The notes under the pieces are model-generated. The model was not told the origin of the DNA and ran no database searches. It saw nothing but the letters and a program-made list of their open reading frames with translations. The translations under genes and the position numbers were made by a program. This document shows positions 34,354 through 46,561 of a DNA stretch of 64,000 nucleotides, one piece after another. Numbering within the stretch: the first letter of the stretch is position 1; every line of letters starts with the position of its first letter. This DNA is from Echinometra lucunter (lineage: Eukaryota; Echinodermata; Echinoidea; Camarodonta; Echinometridae): positions 8,838,882 to 8,902,881 of the forward strand of contig CM057161.1 in assembly GCA_029962745.1 (NCBI GenBank). Reading direction: 5' to 3'.

Positions 34354-35050
34354 TTTCACTGCTTCCCTTCTTGCCTTTTCGGTTTAGGTGAAACACCTGC
34401 TTCTAGCGGTATGCTGGAAATGAGTTCCGAGTTGATTACCCCGCGCCCCGTTAAGGCTCTGACATCAATGCAGAAACAGCTCAGCGCCGCCGACGACCTG
34501 CTTATCGCTCTTGTTTGGGATTTGAAGAGGATATCAGAAGCTAGGAAACAAAGATGGGAGCGATCAACTTGGAGGCGATCAGGACATAAACTTGATTGTG
34601 CCGATAAATCACTTTCTCTCTCTCTTTCTGCCTGACGCGTGGAAAAATAGTATGTGGTTCAAATGTAGTGCACTGTCACGAGGCTAAGCCGGCGTTTCAC
34701 ACAGCTACGCTCCATTCAGACGAGAACGTACTCTTCTCTTTAAGAAAGGAAGCAACATTTGACCTTTGACATGTCAGCTTTGAAATTAAAGTGTATACCC
34801 CTGCATGAGATGGATGCTACAGTTACCATAGGCGAATGAACTTGCCTGGTATTTAGTGTAGGCTGGCTTTGTTATCTTTTTATCCGCTGCCCGGGCGGAA
34901 AAGGCGCGTTAAGCGAACTGAGTGCAGTTCATTTGGTGTGCCTAGCAGACGATGCCTGCTTGCGTGACCAGGTGACGGGGAGAGAGAGAGAGGAGAAAAT
35001 AAATAAAAACGCGGGAAACGCGCGGCATGCTGGGAACGTGTCGTTTTGTT
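34354..35050 (-). promoter_or_regulatory. CG-rich region upstream of the candidate exon
   Basis: Compared with the AT-rich surroundings, this block is visibly enriched in CG dinucleotides (for example CCGCGCCCCG near 34440, GCGCCGCCGACGAC near 34484, GCGGGAAACGCGCGGC near 35012). It lies directly 5' of the signal-peptide exon and so is a plausible promoter and 5' UTR. No TATA box or initiator could be assigned. The ORF at 34411-34635 on the opposite strand is probably incidental. Confidence 0.45.
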
Positions 35051-36270
35051 CGTCAATCATATAATCAGCAAACATGGCTGAGACACAATCGATTGTTTTT
35101 ATCTATCGCTATGAAACAACCTTTCCACATTTCCTTTCCTAGATTAAACAACATATGGGTAAACATTGTTCTATAATAATCTTCTCTCTTTTTTTTTCGT
35201 CATTTATGTCGGCGACACGTCAAACAAGAATTACATTTTTGACCATTCAGTTTTATACAGAACAGACGTGTTATATCAAACTTCAAAAAACTAAATCTTA
35301 AGGCAATCAGATCCGATATTAAAATCGAATTTGTGGAATGCATGAATGATCATCATTTATTCATAATATTTCATTTGGGTTTTCTCCTATTATCTAGATG
35401 GGAAGAAGATGTTCTGATTTCGCTTTGTGGGCATGGTATCCTTCTGGTATATCGTAGGACATGCAGATGCTGATCCAACACTTACATGGTGAACCGTTTT
35501 CTCCTTCTCCTTTTCTGCTCTCTGTAATTATCTGTATTACTAGCCCTGTTCTCGATCTACCTTTCGTTGTTGTCTGATGACGAGGGTATCTATTTCATGT
35601 TGCCCATATCCTTACGGATTATAGGTCTTCTCTCGCCCAGTAATCCCAACATTCCAGCTTCTCAAACAATACTCTTCGACGTCTGAAAATAGATAGGCCC
35701 GTCGGCGTGCTCCTGTGTGTGTGACTTGGCTCTTACATGTAGCCTACATTCAGTCTTGTTTGTAACAGATGCCAGTAAGCCCTAGAGAAAATTAATCGAC
35801 ATGATGAAATGTGACATAAAAAAGCTCTAGTGCATTAACTAGAACAAATGCAAATTGCCCTGAAATTGACGAATTTCTGATGTTAGGGTGGTAATGCTAA
35901 ACCATATACTAATGAAACAAAGGCTAGGCAAATAGATTTTGTGGTTCCAATTTATTCCAATTTAAGTGAGTTTAAGCTCAAACGTGCTTTCGTCTACGAA
36001 ACATTTCATGGCAAGAACCGCAGGAACATTGTGTGTGAAGCTGTTATAAAATGTGAAAACAATATCTGCAAACAACAGTCAGAGGCTTTTTTCACCAGAT
36101 CATTAAATTCAACAGCAAAAACGATTGAGGGAACATGGTATACAAGTGTAAATTTACTTATGAATACGTTAGGACAAGAAGCGTGGAAAAAACAAGTGTG
36201 GCATTGTAGTTACATCTGAAACGAGAACTGCAAATAAAATTCATATAACATCCCAGCCTAGTCATCTTGC
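35051..36270. other. No gene recognised
   Basis: The plus-strand ORF at 35941-36219 (92 codons) resembles no family I know and lacks splice or promoter support. The rest is AT-rich. Confidence 0.45.
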
Positions 36271-36956
36271 TTAAAAGGCAACTCCACAACGAGATGAAGT
36301 TCATTTCAATAAACGAGTAAAAACATCCAAACCAAACAGGGAGACTTTGATGGAAATCGGATGAAAAATTAAGGAAGTTATGAATTTTCAAAGTTTCACA
36401 TATTTTTTTTTTTGTCGAAAAGCAGTTCTTGAACAGTCGATGTGAATATTCAACCAGTGAGTTAATAATGCCATATCCCCACTATTCTCCATTACCATCT
36501 ATTTAGAAATTTCAGAACATTTTCATTTTCATTTTCATTTTCATTTTCACTCATTTCTTTTTCTTTTCCCGGCATCCATGTGACTCTCCTTATATTCTAC
36601 TATTGTTTGTATTTGTTCTTTGGTTTGTTGATTCTGCCGAATAAAATAATAATATTAATAATAAAACTGAAACACATCCATCATGTTAGACTAAATACCA
36701 ATTTGGTAAGTATCTAAGGAGTATTTAGGAACAAACAAAATTTTTGGTCATGTCTGTGTACATTTGGTGTAGAAAATTGTGAGGATATGACATCATCAAC
36801 TTACTCACTGAATATTCATATCGTTTGCAAAGAAAAAAGGGCAAACATTAAAAATTCATAACTTCCTTATTCTTCATCAAATATTCACTTCTTTGTTTGG
36901 AAATGTTTACTCTTTTTATTGAAATGAACTTCATCTTGTGTAGACTTGCCCTTTAA
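36271..36956. mobile_element. Fold-back MITE with TTAAARGGCAA termini (686 bp)
   Basis: Left end TTAAAAGGCAACTCCACAAC and inverted right end (read inward TTAAAGGGCAAGTCTACACA) match, and GATGAAGTTCATTTCAATAA is identical in both arms. Pairing continues through TAAGGAAGTTATGAATTTT to the inner TGAATATTCA blocks near 36446 and 36810. TTAA stands at both outer ends. The middle holds a (TTTTCA)n run (36516-36548). No coding capacity. Confidence 0.9.
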
Positions 36957-38639
36957 CAACAAGGAAGGCTCGAAGGAATGTGGCATGTAAATATTTTTAT
37001 TCATGCATCTGAAAGAAGACTAAGTTTTGGCAGGCAATAATGATGGTGCAGGACGCCAATAATGGCAAGCGCGTGAATCGCCGGCGATTGATTTAATCAA
37101 ACGACCCCTTCTTCAAAATGACTTCTTCAAGATACTCACTCCTTCGAAACTGAGGTAGCTGATAGTCAACATTGCAGGCGGATAGAGGCGGGCAACTCGG
37201 CGCACGAAATCGGGAGAAGAGGATATGGCAGAGATGGGCTACATCAACCCGTCAAGACATAGGAGGTGATCCGGGAAGGGGGGGGGGGGGGGAAGCAGTG
37301 TCCCCTCTTGATTTCTTTCTGAGGGGATCGTCCCTCCACGATTTTTAAAACTTATATTTTAATTTTGCTATTTTGTTAGCATTCTTGATAGATATTTTAT
37401 CTGCGAAGCTATTCAAAAGGTAAACGTGATGGAAATGAATTATTAAGCCTTGTCAATGCAGGGAGGGGGGGGGGGGGAAGTGAGGTTCAAATTAACACTT
37501 TCCACTTGTTAACAATCACGATAATTATCTATGACACGTTCCCGTCAAGTAGCCATTTACAGTTTGACAGTCTATTTCGGATTAGTGATATACATGTATA
37601 TATTTATCTTCGGAGCGCCTTTTCCCCGCGCGGAGGTATAATTATTTCGCCTTTGGTGTTTCCGCCCCCCCCCCACTCGTTATATGAAATCACCGCCACT
37701 GCGTCAAGATGTGTTCCCCCCCCCCCCCCCTCTCTCGCTCTTTCTCTCTGTCTCTCTCTCTCTCTCCATCCTCTTCTGCTTTTTAAAAGAGAAGTCATAC
37801 CTTCGTCAATCACGTCAAATAAGTAAAAAGATCCTGATAAAAATCATTATGTTGCCACTTCTAATGCATAACTTTTTCAATAGGTGTTTTAAAGGAATGA
37901 TTCCACCAATTTTGGGCACAATCTTTAATCAGTACAATATTTTTCTTTTAGTAGATCGAGTTTAATGCAGGGAAAGCACATTTTACGCAATCGAAAGAGA
38001 AAGAATAATAAGTTAAACCTAGGTGCTTCCCATCTCTTGAGATTAGAATTTTCTCAATTTATTCTTCTGTTCTGTCTCAGACTTGACCTCGCATATTAAA
38101 TCTGCATTTGCAAACAAATTAAAGTAGTGATTCGGTAAAAGAAAGGTGTACGGTACAGGTGTGTCTGCAATACAACCACCCCCCCCCTCTCCCCCACTCT
38201 CGTTGTCTCTAATGTTCTATCCCCTTTTATCATGTTTATCCTCACTTCATCTCCTCCTCGATCCTCCTCACTGCTCCTTCTTCTTCTTCTCCTCCTCTCT
38301 ACTTTTTCTTGTTCCTTTTTACGTCGTTTCAGAAAGGAAAAAAAAAAAAAACCCTGTTCAATGCTGTTTTCAGCAAGACATTTTACAAATGTTTATGAAT
38401 TGTATGGTCACATTAATTGGAATGCCTTAGTGCTAAACACATGACATAACGATAATCTCATCATGTCCCCTTAAATCCTGCTCTTTGTTTACATATTTTT
38501 TATACTGGGTTTTTTAATAAATGAACTTACAATTTGTTTACTCTTTATGTTTATTCATCAAGTGGACTAATTTTAAAGGGAAAAGTCCTTGTAATGATGA
38601 TGTTTTGTTTCGTGTTATAATAGTCTCTCTTTCTTCCCT
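36957..38639. other. No gene recognised; several C/G homopolymers
   Basis: G runs at about 37279-37292 and 37464-37476; C runs at about 37668, 37719-37731 and 38177; a (CT)n tract at 37740-37770; a TTC/CTC-rich patch at 38240-38320. ORFs here run through these tracts. Confidence 0.6.
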
Positions 38640-38847
38640 TCTCTGTCTTTGCTTTCCCCCTCCCTCTCTCATTCTCTCTCTCCTCTCTCTCTCCCTCTCT
38701 CATTCTCTCTCTCCCCTCTCTCTCCCTCTCTCCCTTCTCTCATCTCTCTCTCGTCTCTCTCTCCCTCTCTCATTCTCCCTCCATCTCCACTCTTTCTCTG
38801 TCTGCCTCTATCCCCTCTCCCTCCCCCGTCTGTCTGTCTGTCTGTCT

Positions 38848-38898
<51 letters not shown>

Positions 38899-38905
38899 TC
38901 CTCCA
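38640..38905 (+). repeat. CT-rich tract with (CT)n microsatellites
   Basis: CTCTCTCCCTCTC-type repeats over about 250 bp, with (GTCT)n near 38830-38846, a C run, and pure (CT)n at about 38859-38895. The Ser/Leu/Pro-rich and Arg/Glu-rich ORFs are artefacts. Confidence 0.92.
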
Positions 38906-38999
38906 TCCCATCCCCAGCTCCCGTCATCAGAAGGCTGCATGGCGGCGGGTAAACAAAGTGTGGGATATAACACGCATGAGTGATCCGTAGAGAAGACCA

Positions 39000-39510
39000 T
39001 TAGAGGAGAATGCAGAAGCTATATTGGATTGAGAACGGATGAGCAGAAGGGTTACCGGAAAATGGCGGGAGGCTAAGGGTTTGGGACATCCCCAAAAATG
39101 GATAAGCGGGGGGGGGGGGGGGGGAGGTAAGGGTTGGAATTTTTCCGAGACGGATGAGCAAAGGGGATGCTAGCGTAGTGACTGGGAAAAATGATGGGAT
39201 AAAAAAACTTAATACTTTCTGAAATGGTTGTGGGGCTTCCTCAAGGGGCAAACTGTAAAAGAAAAAAGGTGGGTATCACCAATAGAAAGACAAATGGGAG
39301 GGAGGGGGTAGTCGTATGGTAAATGCATGGTGAAAGATAGGGTTGGGATCTTGCCCAAAAATGAGCGAGCAGAGGGGTAATAGTGGTATAGCCATGGGGT
39401 GTATGACGAAGTACATGGGTTGGGAAATCTGAAAAAAAAAAATGAATGAGCAATGGGAGGGGCACTCATGGGGCTAAACAGCAAGGTTAAGGGTTGGGAT
39501 GCCTCTAATC
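39000..39510 (+). repeat. Degenerate minisatellite, unit about 60-85 bp
   Basis: The word pair GGGTTGGGA... and ...ATGAGCAGAGGGG recurs with variation at about 39036, 39098, 39151, 39360 and 39443 (CGGATGAGCAGAAGGG, TGGATAAGCGGGG, CGGATGAGCAAAGGGG, GAGCGAGCAGAGGGG, GAATGAGCAATGGGAGGGG). AAGGGTTGGGAT-type words occur between them. A G run of 16 lies within. Minus-strand ORFs with Pro/Phe/Ser translations come from this repeat. Confidence 0.7.
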
Positions 39511-39785
39511 CTTTTGAGAGCTTGTGGAAAATTTTATTCCAAAGGCAGGCGTGTACCTTTCTCCGATTTAATTATTTACAATGATACTGATTCTCCATAA
39601 CTCACTATTGAATAATGGCAAATGTCCCTTCATATCCTTAGCCCGTGAAAGTTTTGACATTTACATTAGAGCAATTTCCACAAAACCAAGAAAATATATT
39701 CCATTGATGTACATTATAAACACATTACCATTGTTTCAGAAGGAAATGAATGATGTGAATTTCACGCTGCTTCCAGGAAGAGATG

Positions 39786-39860
39786 AAGAAGAAGAAGAAG
39801 AAGAAGAAGAAGAAGAAGAAGAAGAAGAAGAAGAAGAAGAAGAAGAAGAAGAAGAAGAAG

Positions 39861-39892
<32 letters not shown>

Positions 39893-39914
39893 GAAGAAGA
39901 AGAAGAAGAAGAAG
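39786..39914 (+). repeat. Long (GAA)n microsatellite
   Basis: About 43 GAA triplets with one interruption (GTAGAA near 39890). All purine on the plus strand, so capable of triplex structure. The poly-Glu, poly-Ser, poly-Phe and poly-Leu ORFs are its translations. Confidence 0.97.
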
Positions 39915-40089
39915 ACGTGCATACAGATCGAGAAACGCAGGAGAAGATACAAAGACAGAGATAGAGATAGAGAAGAGATCGGGAAACATATATACAGATG
40001 CAGAAGAATATTATGTACATGTCACCAAATTTGCTTGTCTTGGAAGTATAACAACGCGAAGTTTCCTAGTCTGTAAATTGTCATGAAGA

Positions 40090-40345
40090 TCGCCAGAAAT
40101 CATATTGCACACGGTTGGCCTGGCAATCGCCGTGCCCAATGGCGGGAAAAGCGGTCATCCGTAAGCCCGACACCCAACTTATAGATGTCTTTATTTCTCT
40201 TCCAAATTGTAATCCTATTATAAGGTGTTCATTTTGTGGCGTACTGGGAGACTTTGCTAAAGAATTGGGATTGGGTGATGATGGCGATGGTGGTTCTGCT
40301 TCTTGGGAAACGATTATTGTATTTAAAGACGACTTCAAATTATAC
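40090..40345. other. ORFs open on both strands, unrecognised
   Basis: Both 40115-40372 plus (85 codons) and 40554-40081 minus (157 codons) stay open here. The sequence is richer in GC than its flanks. The minus reading has an acidic Ser/Pro-rich part then a more ordinary globular-looking end; the plus reading contains a CSFCG cysteine pair. I recognise neither. The minus ORF extends into the dispersed repeat at 40356-40745, which argues against it being a single exon. Confidence 0.2.
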
Positions 40346-40355
40346 GCCGTCTTGT

Positions 40356-40745
40356 TTAAAGGGACCCGGTAAATTTGTGAAGGCTTGATTTGATAAATTT
40401 TGGAATTTTGATGTTTGTGTTCTATAAAGATGTTCAGAAGGATAAATAAACAACCAGGAATATAAAGGTTTTGAATTAAGAAGTTATTATCATGATATCT
40501 GTCACTTAATCCCGCCATTTGCAGAACCAAATTGGGTATGATTTTGTCTAACACTGCAGTCTATGAGGTAAAGAGGTCTGGTATTTCCTGTCACTTGTAT
40601 ATTTTCATTTTAAAAGCACACGATGATGCTCTTGAAGTGTATTTTTCAGAGCTACATATTTACGCAATATTACAAACACTATTGGCAGCATGTAGGGCCA
40701 TGCAGCTCAGATTATTAAAACATAAGTTACTCAATGGCTTTAAAG
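40356..40745 (+). repeat. Dispersed repeat copy 2 (uninterrupted)
   Basis: Aligns with 28789-29450 from TTTAAAGG to the ACTCAATGGCTTTAA region, without the 29124-29383 insertion. Divergence is moderate with small indels. The far boundary is uncertain and the element may extend further right. Confidence 0.85.
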
Positions 40746-41727
40746 GTAGAGTTCTGGTAGTGATAGATTTCATGTACAGATGAAGGAGGTCTACCAATTG
40801 GAAACTTAGCAATGAATAAACAAAGACGAGAAAATCAAGTCCGCAATTCCGAAAATTACAAAGTATACATCTAAAGATATACGCTCGTAAGTAAGTGTTT
40901 AAGATGTGATTTTTAAACAATCCAATAGCCATTTAATGCTGAAATTCTACACGTGACCTTCCAGTGCGTATACGTTTCAAAAATAGAATTTTGGATTTTC
41001 TCCTTGTAAATTTCCAGGGTTTCAAATCCTCACTTTTCACAGATGTTAATCTTTTCAATAATTTATTCTTTCTTTCTTCTGTGATCGTTAATAACATTCT
41101 ACAGCTTCTAAAATGGTTGAATGAAAATAAGTATTTAACATTCAGAGTCCTTTTTATTTGCTTTTTTTAAATGTTTGAATGCTCTTCCGTCTGTATCACA
41201 CATACCCTTTAAGGTCGAGAAAACATTATATAGGTTTTTGTCCAACTCGTCTCCATGGCGAATCCACCTCTTGAGACAAACCCGTCATCAACAGAGACCT
41301 CAACCGGAGGGGGGGGGGGGGGGGGGGGGGAGGGGGCGTAGATGGAAAACAAGTGTTTGCACGATGTTGCGTGCCCTTAAAACAGTCTTGTATGGAATTG
41401 AAATGGATAATTGAGTATTGATTCTTGATTTCTGAAAATAGATTGCTTTTGCCGCCTCTTGAAGGGCGGTATTCCGTCAATTATGCTAATCAAGGATGGA
41501 CTGGAAGTTGTCCTTGGAGGGTGGTAATATGAGAGTCTCTGGAAAACACAAGTCGTCAAACCTGGAAGTCAGGGGTACTTTTGAAAGCACCTTGTCGATT
41601 TCCCAGTCTCCAGATTCAGTCTTCATCCTCTTATTTAGAGATATTTTTTTTTTTATAAGATGGCATCATATTCCTGTATAAATAAATGCATGAAGAACTG
41701 GATCATTAGCTTGAAAGCGAGACTTGA
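40746..41727. other. No gene recognised; G homopolymer
   Basis: A G run of about 23 with one A near its end lies at 41310-41336. ORFs across it are unsupported. Confidence 0.5.
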
Positions 41728-41945
41728 GGAGGCGCTGTGGCTCAGTGGTAGAGCAGTGGTCTCTTAACTAGGAACACTCGGGTTCGAAACCAAGCGGATG
41801 CCCTAATGCCCTTTGGTAAGGTATTACTCCTTATTACCAAGTCCTTCGGAGGGGACTTAAAGCCATAGGCCCCCTGGTTGCTTACTAACAAGCATACACA
41901 TGCTCTCTTAGCAGTCAGGTGAAATAACCAACCATCCAACCAAGA
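41728..41945 (+). repeat. tRNA-derived SINE with intact A and B boxes
   Basis: A box TGGCTCAGTGGT (41738-41749) and B box GGTTCGAAACC (41781-41791) form a tRNA-like head. The body includes ATGCCCTTTGGTAAGG, and a short CCAA-type tail lies at about 41927-41945. The body resembles the other SINEs in the CCTTTGGYAAGR block, but the rest differs, so it is a separate subfamily. Confidence 0.88.
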
Positions 41946-42164
41946 CTAAGAATGAAAATGGTTTTGTATTTCAGATCCACGTATTCTATATTTATGTTAC
42001 CCGAATTTAAAGTATATTTTAACCACTACATGGAAATATGGTCTAGATTATTTAAGAGTGATTTCATCGTGGGAAAGTTTTCTTTTTTTCTGTGATAATT
42101 TCATTTGAATTTTCTTCACTTACCTTATTGGATTCTTGATTATTTTAGATTTCATGTCTTTGTT

Positions 42165-42424
42165 AATAATGATAATAATAATGGTTCTTGTATAGCGCTC
42201 ACATCCGTCACGTTTTGACTCTCATGGCGCTTAGACATTATTACCCCGGTCATAGCCAAGCCGCCAAAGTAACTAGCGCTCAAGTATATCAGGTGCCCAT
42301 TTACACCTGGGTGAAGAGTGGCAAATGTAGACTAATGCCTTGCCAAAGGACATTAGTGCCGGGCTTGGATTCGAACCCTGCAGTCCGGAGACATATCCAC
42401 TAGACCACGACCACGACACCTCTA
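42165..42424 (-). repeat. tRNA-derived SINE, minus strand
   Basis: On the minus strand the head has A box TGGTCTAGTGGA (42407-42396) and B box GGGTTCGAATCC (42378-42367). Then come CACTAATGTCCTTTGGCAAG, a body with CACCCAGGTGTAAATGGGCA and GAGCGCTATACAAGAACC, and a (TTA)n tail at 42165-42182. It belongs to the same family as 22484-22690 and 62265-62540 by the ATGTCCTTTGGCAAG block. Confidence 0.9.
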
Positions 42425-42435
42425 CAAATTTGTTT

Positions 42436-42438
42436 ATT

Positions 42439-42475
<37 letters not shown>
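42436..42475 (+). repeat. (CT)n microsatellite
   Basis: About 16 CT units just outside the head of the preceding SINE. Confidence 0.9.
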
Positions 42476-42477
<2 letters not shown>

Positions 42478-44640
42478 GTCTGTATTTTTTTAAAGTACAT
42501 CTTTGTGCACTTGCATTTTCTCATTTATATTCATTTTCCTTTTGTATCTCATGCACTTGTCTCCGGCATGCATCCTCTTGGCAAGGTTCTAAGAAATGTC
42601 TTTGTTTCGTCTTATTCGTATAGAGTTACGCAACCACGTAAATCATGCAATCGGTTCTCGGTAAAGTGAGTCTGCTGTATAAATTAGTAACTAACACGAG
42701 TAACGTATATCACACCGGTATAGTATCGCTAATACTTTAAAGCGTTGATGTGTATCTAGTGGGAAAACGTTAAACTGTAGGATTACCAGACTAAATTTCC
42801 TGACGAAGCTCTGTTACGAGATAGAATGGCAACATCAACGAAAGAAATGATATAACAAAGCAAAAGGTTAATAATTTTCAGGATTAGATTCGTTCATTAA
42901 GTGAGGAACTCTTGATATGGACACTAGATGGAGGTGCGGCTTTAAATTGTAAATCTTTACCCTTACTTACATATATCGTACGCATTCACTATTCAATCTA
43001 TTGTTTCTTATTGAATTCTTACTGCACCCATAACAAATTCACAAATTTTTCTACCTGAATATGTGTATATGAAATACGAGAGATTTTTTATTGTTTCATT
43101 TTTTTGTAAACAATAGGCCATTTATGATTTTTTTTTGTATTTTGTCATATATCATCATCATTTTTTTTAAAACGAACATTGATCAGTATCATCCATCCTA
43201 TTGATTCATCTTCAATTTTCATTCATATTGTTGCTTTTGGTGTCACTTTCTTCTTGTTTCCAAATATCAATGGAACTATTAATTGAAGACAGTTTACACT
43301 TTACCATAAAAATCGGAGGAGGGGGCTGACAGTCCATCAGGCGAAAATGCCTAAATCTTGTCTTCAGTCAGATGCTAACATATTAAAAGTTCCTTCATTA
43401 TTCCATCTGTCAGTCATTACCTATCTATATCTTCCTTTTTATTTTTATTTTATCCTATAGAAAAGAAAAAAAATGTTTTTTTTTTTCTTTAGAAAACATG
43501 AAATATAACCCACATCCACTAGATTTATTCAATGTACTTTAGAATAGGAGGTGCATTATTGCTATTCACATAAAAACTATATTCAACACAAATGAGGAAG
43601 AAAGGGCTTCATAGTGGGATATCGATCATTTGGATGTTGTTTTTGGTGGTGGTGTAAGTGTTCTTCTTGTTCATTTTTTTTCTTGTTTGTTTTTGTTTGT
43701 TTGGTATTTCGACACTACACAGAGAGGAAAAATAATAAAAAGGCTGAATTTTATTGACCTCTTTTGAGAGTATATCAATCACTCTATAAGGATTATTATG
43801 ATGTTCGATGAACCATAGATCATCGAATTTTAATCAACACCTTTTGTATCATGTTTGCCAGAATAATTTATGCATGCAACGCAAAATTAATTGGCAGTTG
43901 CGAATTATAACCAACCTAGAAAAGGCATCATGCGGAAAATGGATTTAAATGGGCCTTTGCTAACGAAAAGTGATTGATATTTCCGAGGGGGAAAAGAAGG
44001 GTTTTTGTGTACACTACGTAATATTAACTGACCCTTACGCTCAATTTCATCTTTTCCATGCTTTAGGAGAGGAGTTGAAAGCGTTGTAAAGTCGGATTAA
44101 GTCTTTAGCGATATCAAATTCGATTCATAGGGTTGAATCACCTATATAAAGTGGACCTGGTAAATTAGTATTTTAAAAATAGCAGGTCCTCTTTGAAAAG
44201 AACGCTATGGGTCTTGTAGGTACACTCGTGATACTGTTGTCACAGGATTATTAAACTAAAGTGTAATAATAAGCCATCTGTGCTGATATCCATACAATTT
44301 TCAAGATTTTTATGAAAGAAATTCTCAGTTTTAAAATAGAACATTAATTTCATACTTAAATACTTCTAAAATTAGGATATTAACCGTCTTGAACTTGTTA
44401 AAAGATACCAAGTTTGCTGACAAAATAAGATCTTCGTATATTTACCCAATTCTTTTACGAGTGTACGGTAAGTGAAGCAAATGCAGAAGAATCAATAATA
44501 ATGCAGAAAAAAAAAATAGTACTGTAACTGTAATGAGTTTAATAAGTTGGAAACGGATATTTTTGAAACATTATATTTAGCACTAGCCTTCCCTCTTCTC
44601 AAACCATTCCCTCCTTTTCTATTTCTCTTCTTCCTCTCTT
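42476..44640. other. AT-rich stretch without a supported feature
   Basis: T-rich runs and short ORFs only. No element termini or coding homology seen over about 2 kb. Confidence 0.5.
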
Positions 44641-44664
44641 TCTTACTTTCCCTTTTTCTCCATC

Positions 44665-44695
<31 letters not shown>

Positions 44696-44705
44696 GTCCT
44701 CCTTT
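44580..44705 (+). repeat. Pyrimidine-rich tract with (CT)n
   Basis: TTCCTC-type sequence followed by a (CT)n run at 44660-44688. The ORFs here on both strands are low-complexity translations. Confidence 0.85.
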
Positions 44706-45128
44706 TCTAAACCCAGTCCCTTCCACCATCTACATCCACCCAAGCATTAAATAAAGAATACTGGCGACGAAAAAAACGGCAAACATGGCCGAAAGAGACA
44801 TTGATGTTTCTCAGAAGAAGAGGACAAAGGAATTTGTGACTCTTCTTTTATTCGCGAAGAATTGCAAGTATGCCAAATCTTTGCCTTAGTGTCGAACAGC
44901 TTCCTGCTCTTTTCTCCTTCTCATTTTTAATTTCCTGTCCATAACAAGATCTTTTCACGCTGCCTCAGATACCGATGGGAGGGAGCTTCGAGTATCGGGG
45001 ACGTCATCAGAAGATGATGAAGAATACGAAAGGCACTGAGCGCTCGACGAAATGAAAATACAATTCTGGGAGATAGATAAAGAGAGGTCTGGGAGTTAAT
45101 GAGTAAGAAAGATGAATACATGCAGGAA

Positions 45129-45203
45129 AAGAGATAGATAGATAGATAGATAGATAGACAGACAGATAGATAGATAGATAGATAGAGATAGATAGATAGA
45201 TAG

Positions 45204-45296
<93 letters not shown>
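45129..45296 (+). repeat. (GATA)n microsatellite, about 168 bp
   Basis: About forty tetranucleotide units with periodic GAGATA and GACA interruptions. The flanking 45296-45560 sequence is also purine-rich. The Ile/Tyr/Leu/Ser ORFs on the minus strand are its translation. Confidence 0.97.
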
Positions 45297-45766
45297 GAAA
45301 GAGGGAGGGGAATTGAAGGGAGACCGTATGTGGGAGAAACCCGGACAGATGAGGGAACTATGGGGGAAATAGATGGATACTGCAAGCAAGAAGCAAGAGA
45401 AACAGAGAAGGTGTAGGACAAATTGCTGGTAGGAGAGTGCGGTATAGATAGAAAGAAAGGCAGATCAATATACGTGCTGCAAGAAAGATAGATAGAGAAG
45501 AGGAAAGGAAGATTTCTTGTAGGAGAGTGCGAGGTAGATGAAAGAGCCGATGGAAAGAAAGATAGCATAATCGTGTATGGGACAATTTCTCAACTCACTT
45601 TCTGCACCCTTTCTCTCTTCTTTTATCATGCCATATCTCTCGTTTGTTACCCCTCTTTCCTTTTCTCTTTCTTCCCTTTTTTCTCTTTTCCCCTATCCTT
45701 CTTTCTTCTCCTTATCCATCTCTCCCATTGTGTTCTCTGTTGGATATTAATGTAAATAGTTGAATG

Positions 45767-45809
<43 letters not shown>

Positions 45810-46505
45810 GGAAAGATAGAGTGAGGGGAGATTGAAAGAAAGAGAGAGAGAGAGAGAACTGTCACAAAAAATGATACCCATTAATGTCGATTCATGCTCA
45901 CCTTGAAAAAAGGTATATAAATTCGTTACATTATGTAGCTTGTAAGCAAACATTCAATGCACTTACAATGTTTACATACATCTACTCCAGTTTGCAAGGC
46001 CATTGCAGTTGACTAAGCACTCAAATTTTCTGCCATATCTCATACAGAAAGAAAGAAAGAAAGAAAAAAACTGCAAGGCCTTTGAAGGGCATACTACCAT
46101 TACCAGTTTACACACGACCATGAGACCATTTCATGCACTTCTATCTTGAAACACACCTTGTGACAATGCATTCAAAATCAAGCACCGCTACGGAGAATCT
46201 CTGTTTTTATTCTTGTTAGATAGTGACGGGCATCAGCCCATTTCATTTCATTTTCATTTTCATTTCATTCCATTCATTTTCATCTTTCTCGTGTGACAAT
46301 TCAATTTTTTTTTTCAGCACAAAGTACAAATCATATGATAAAATTACAATCAATGCAAAAGTAAATAAATAACATAATGATGGCGGTCAAGGGAGGAAAA
46401 CATGTTCTATTTTGCTGCTAAATATGTTCCGACGACAGTAGCATTGGTCATGATTTTTCATAAAGAAAATGTAATGATAATGACAACAACAACAACAATG
46501 ATGAT
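45297..46505. other. No gene; purine-rich and (GA)n tracts
   Basis: Purine-rich to about 45560, with AGGAGAGTGCGGTATAGAT and AGGAGAGTGCGAGGTAGAT near 45430 and 45520 suggesting a small duplication. Pure (GA)n at 45772-45803 and 45840-45857. A TTTTCATTTCATT-type tract at 46236-46282. Confidence 0.6.
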
Positions 46506-46506
46506 G

Positions 46507-46561
<55 letters not shown>

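Noticed and set aside
39581..40020. Long acidic, Ser, Phe and Leu homopolymer ORFs
   Set aside because: They are the six-frame translation of the (GAA)n tract.
44927..45568. 213-codon Ser/Tyr/Ile/Leu-rich minus-strand ORF
   Set aside because: Driven by the (GATA)n tract and its purine-rich flanks; no domain outside the repeat.
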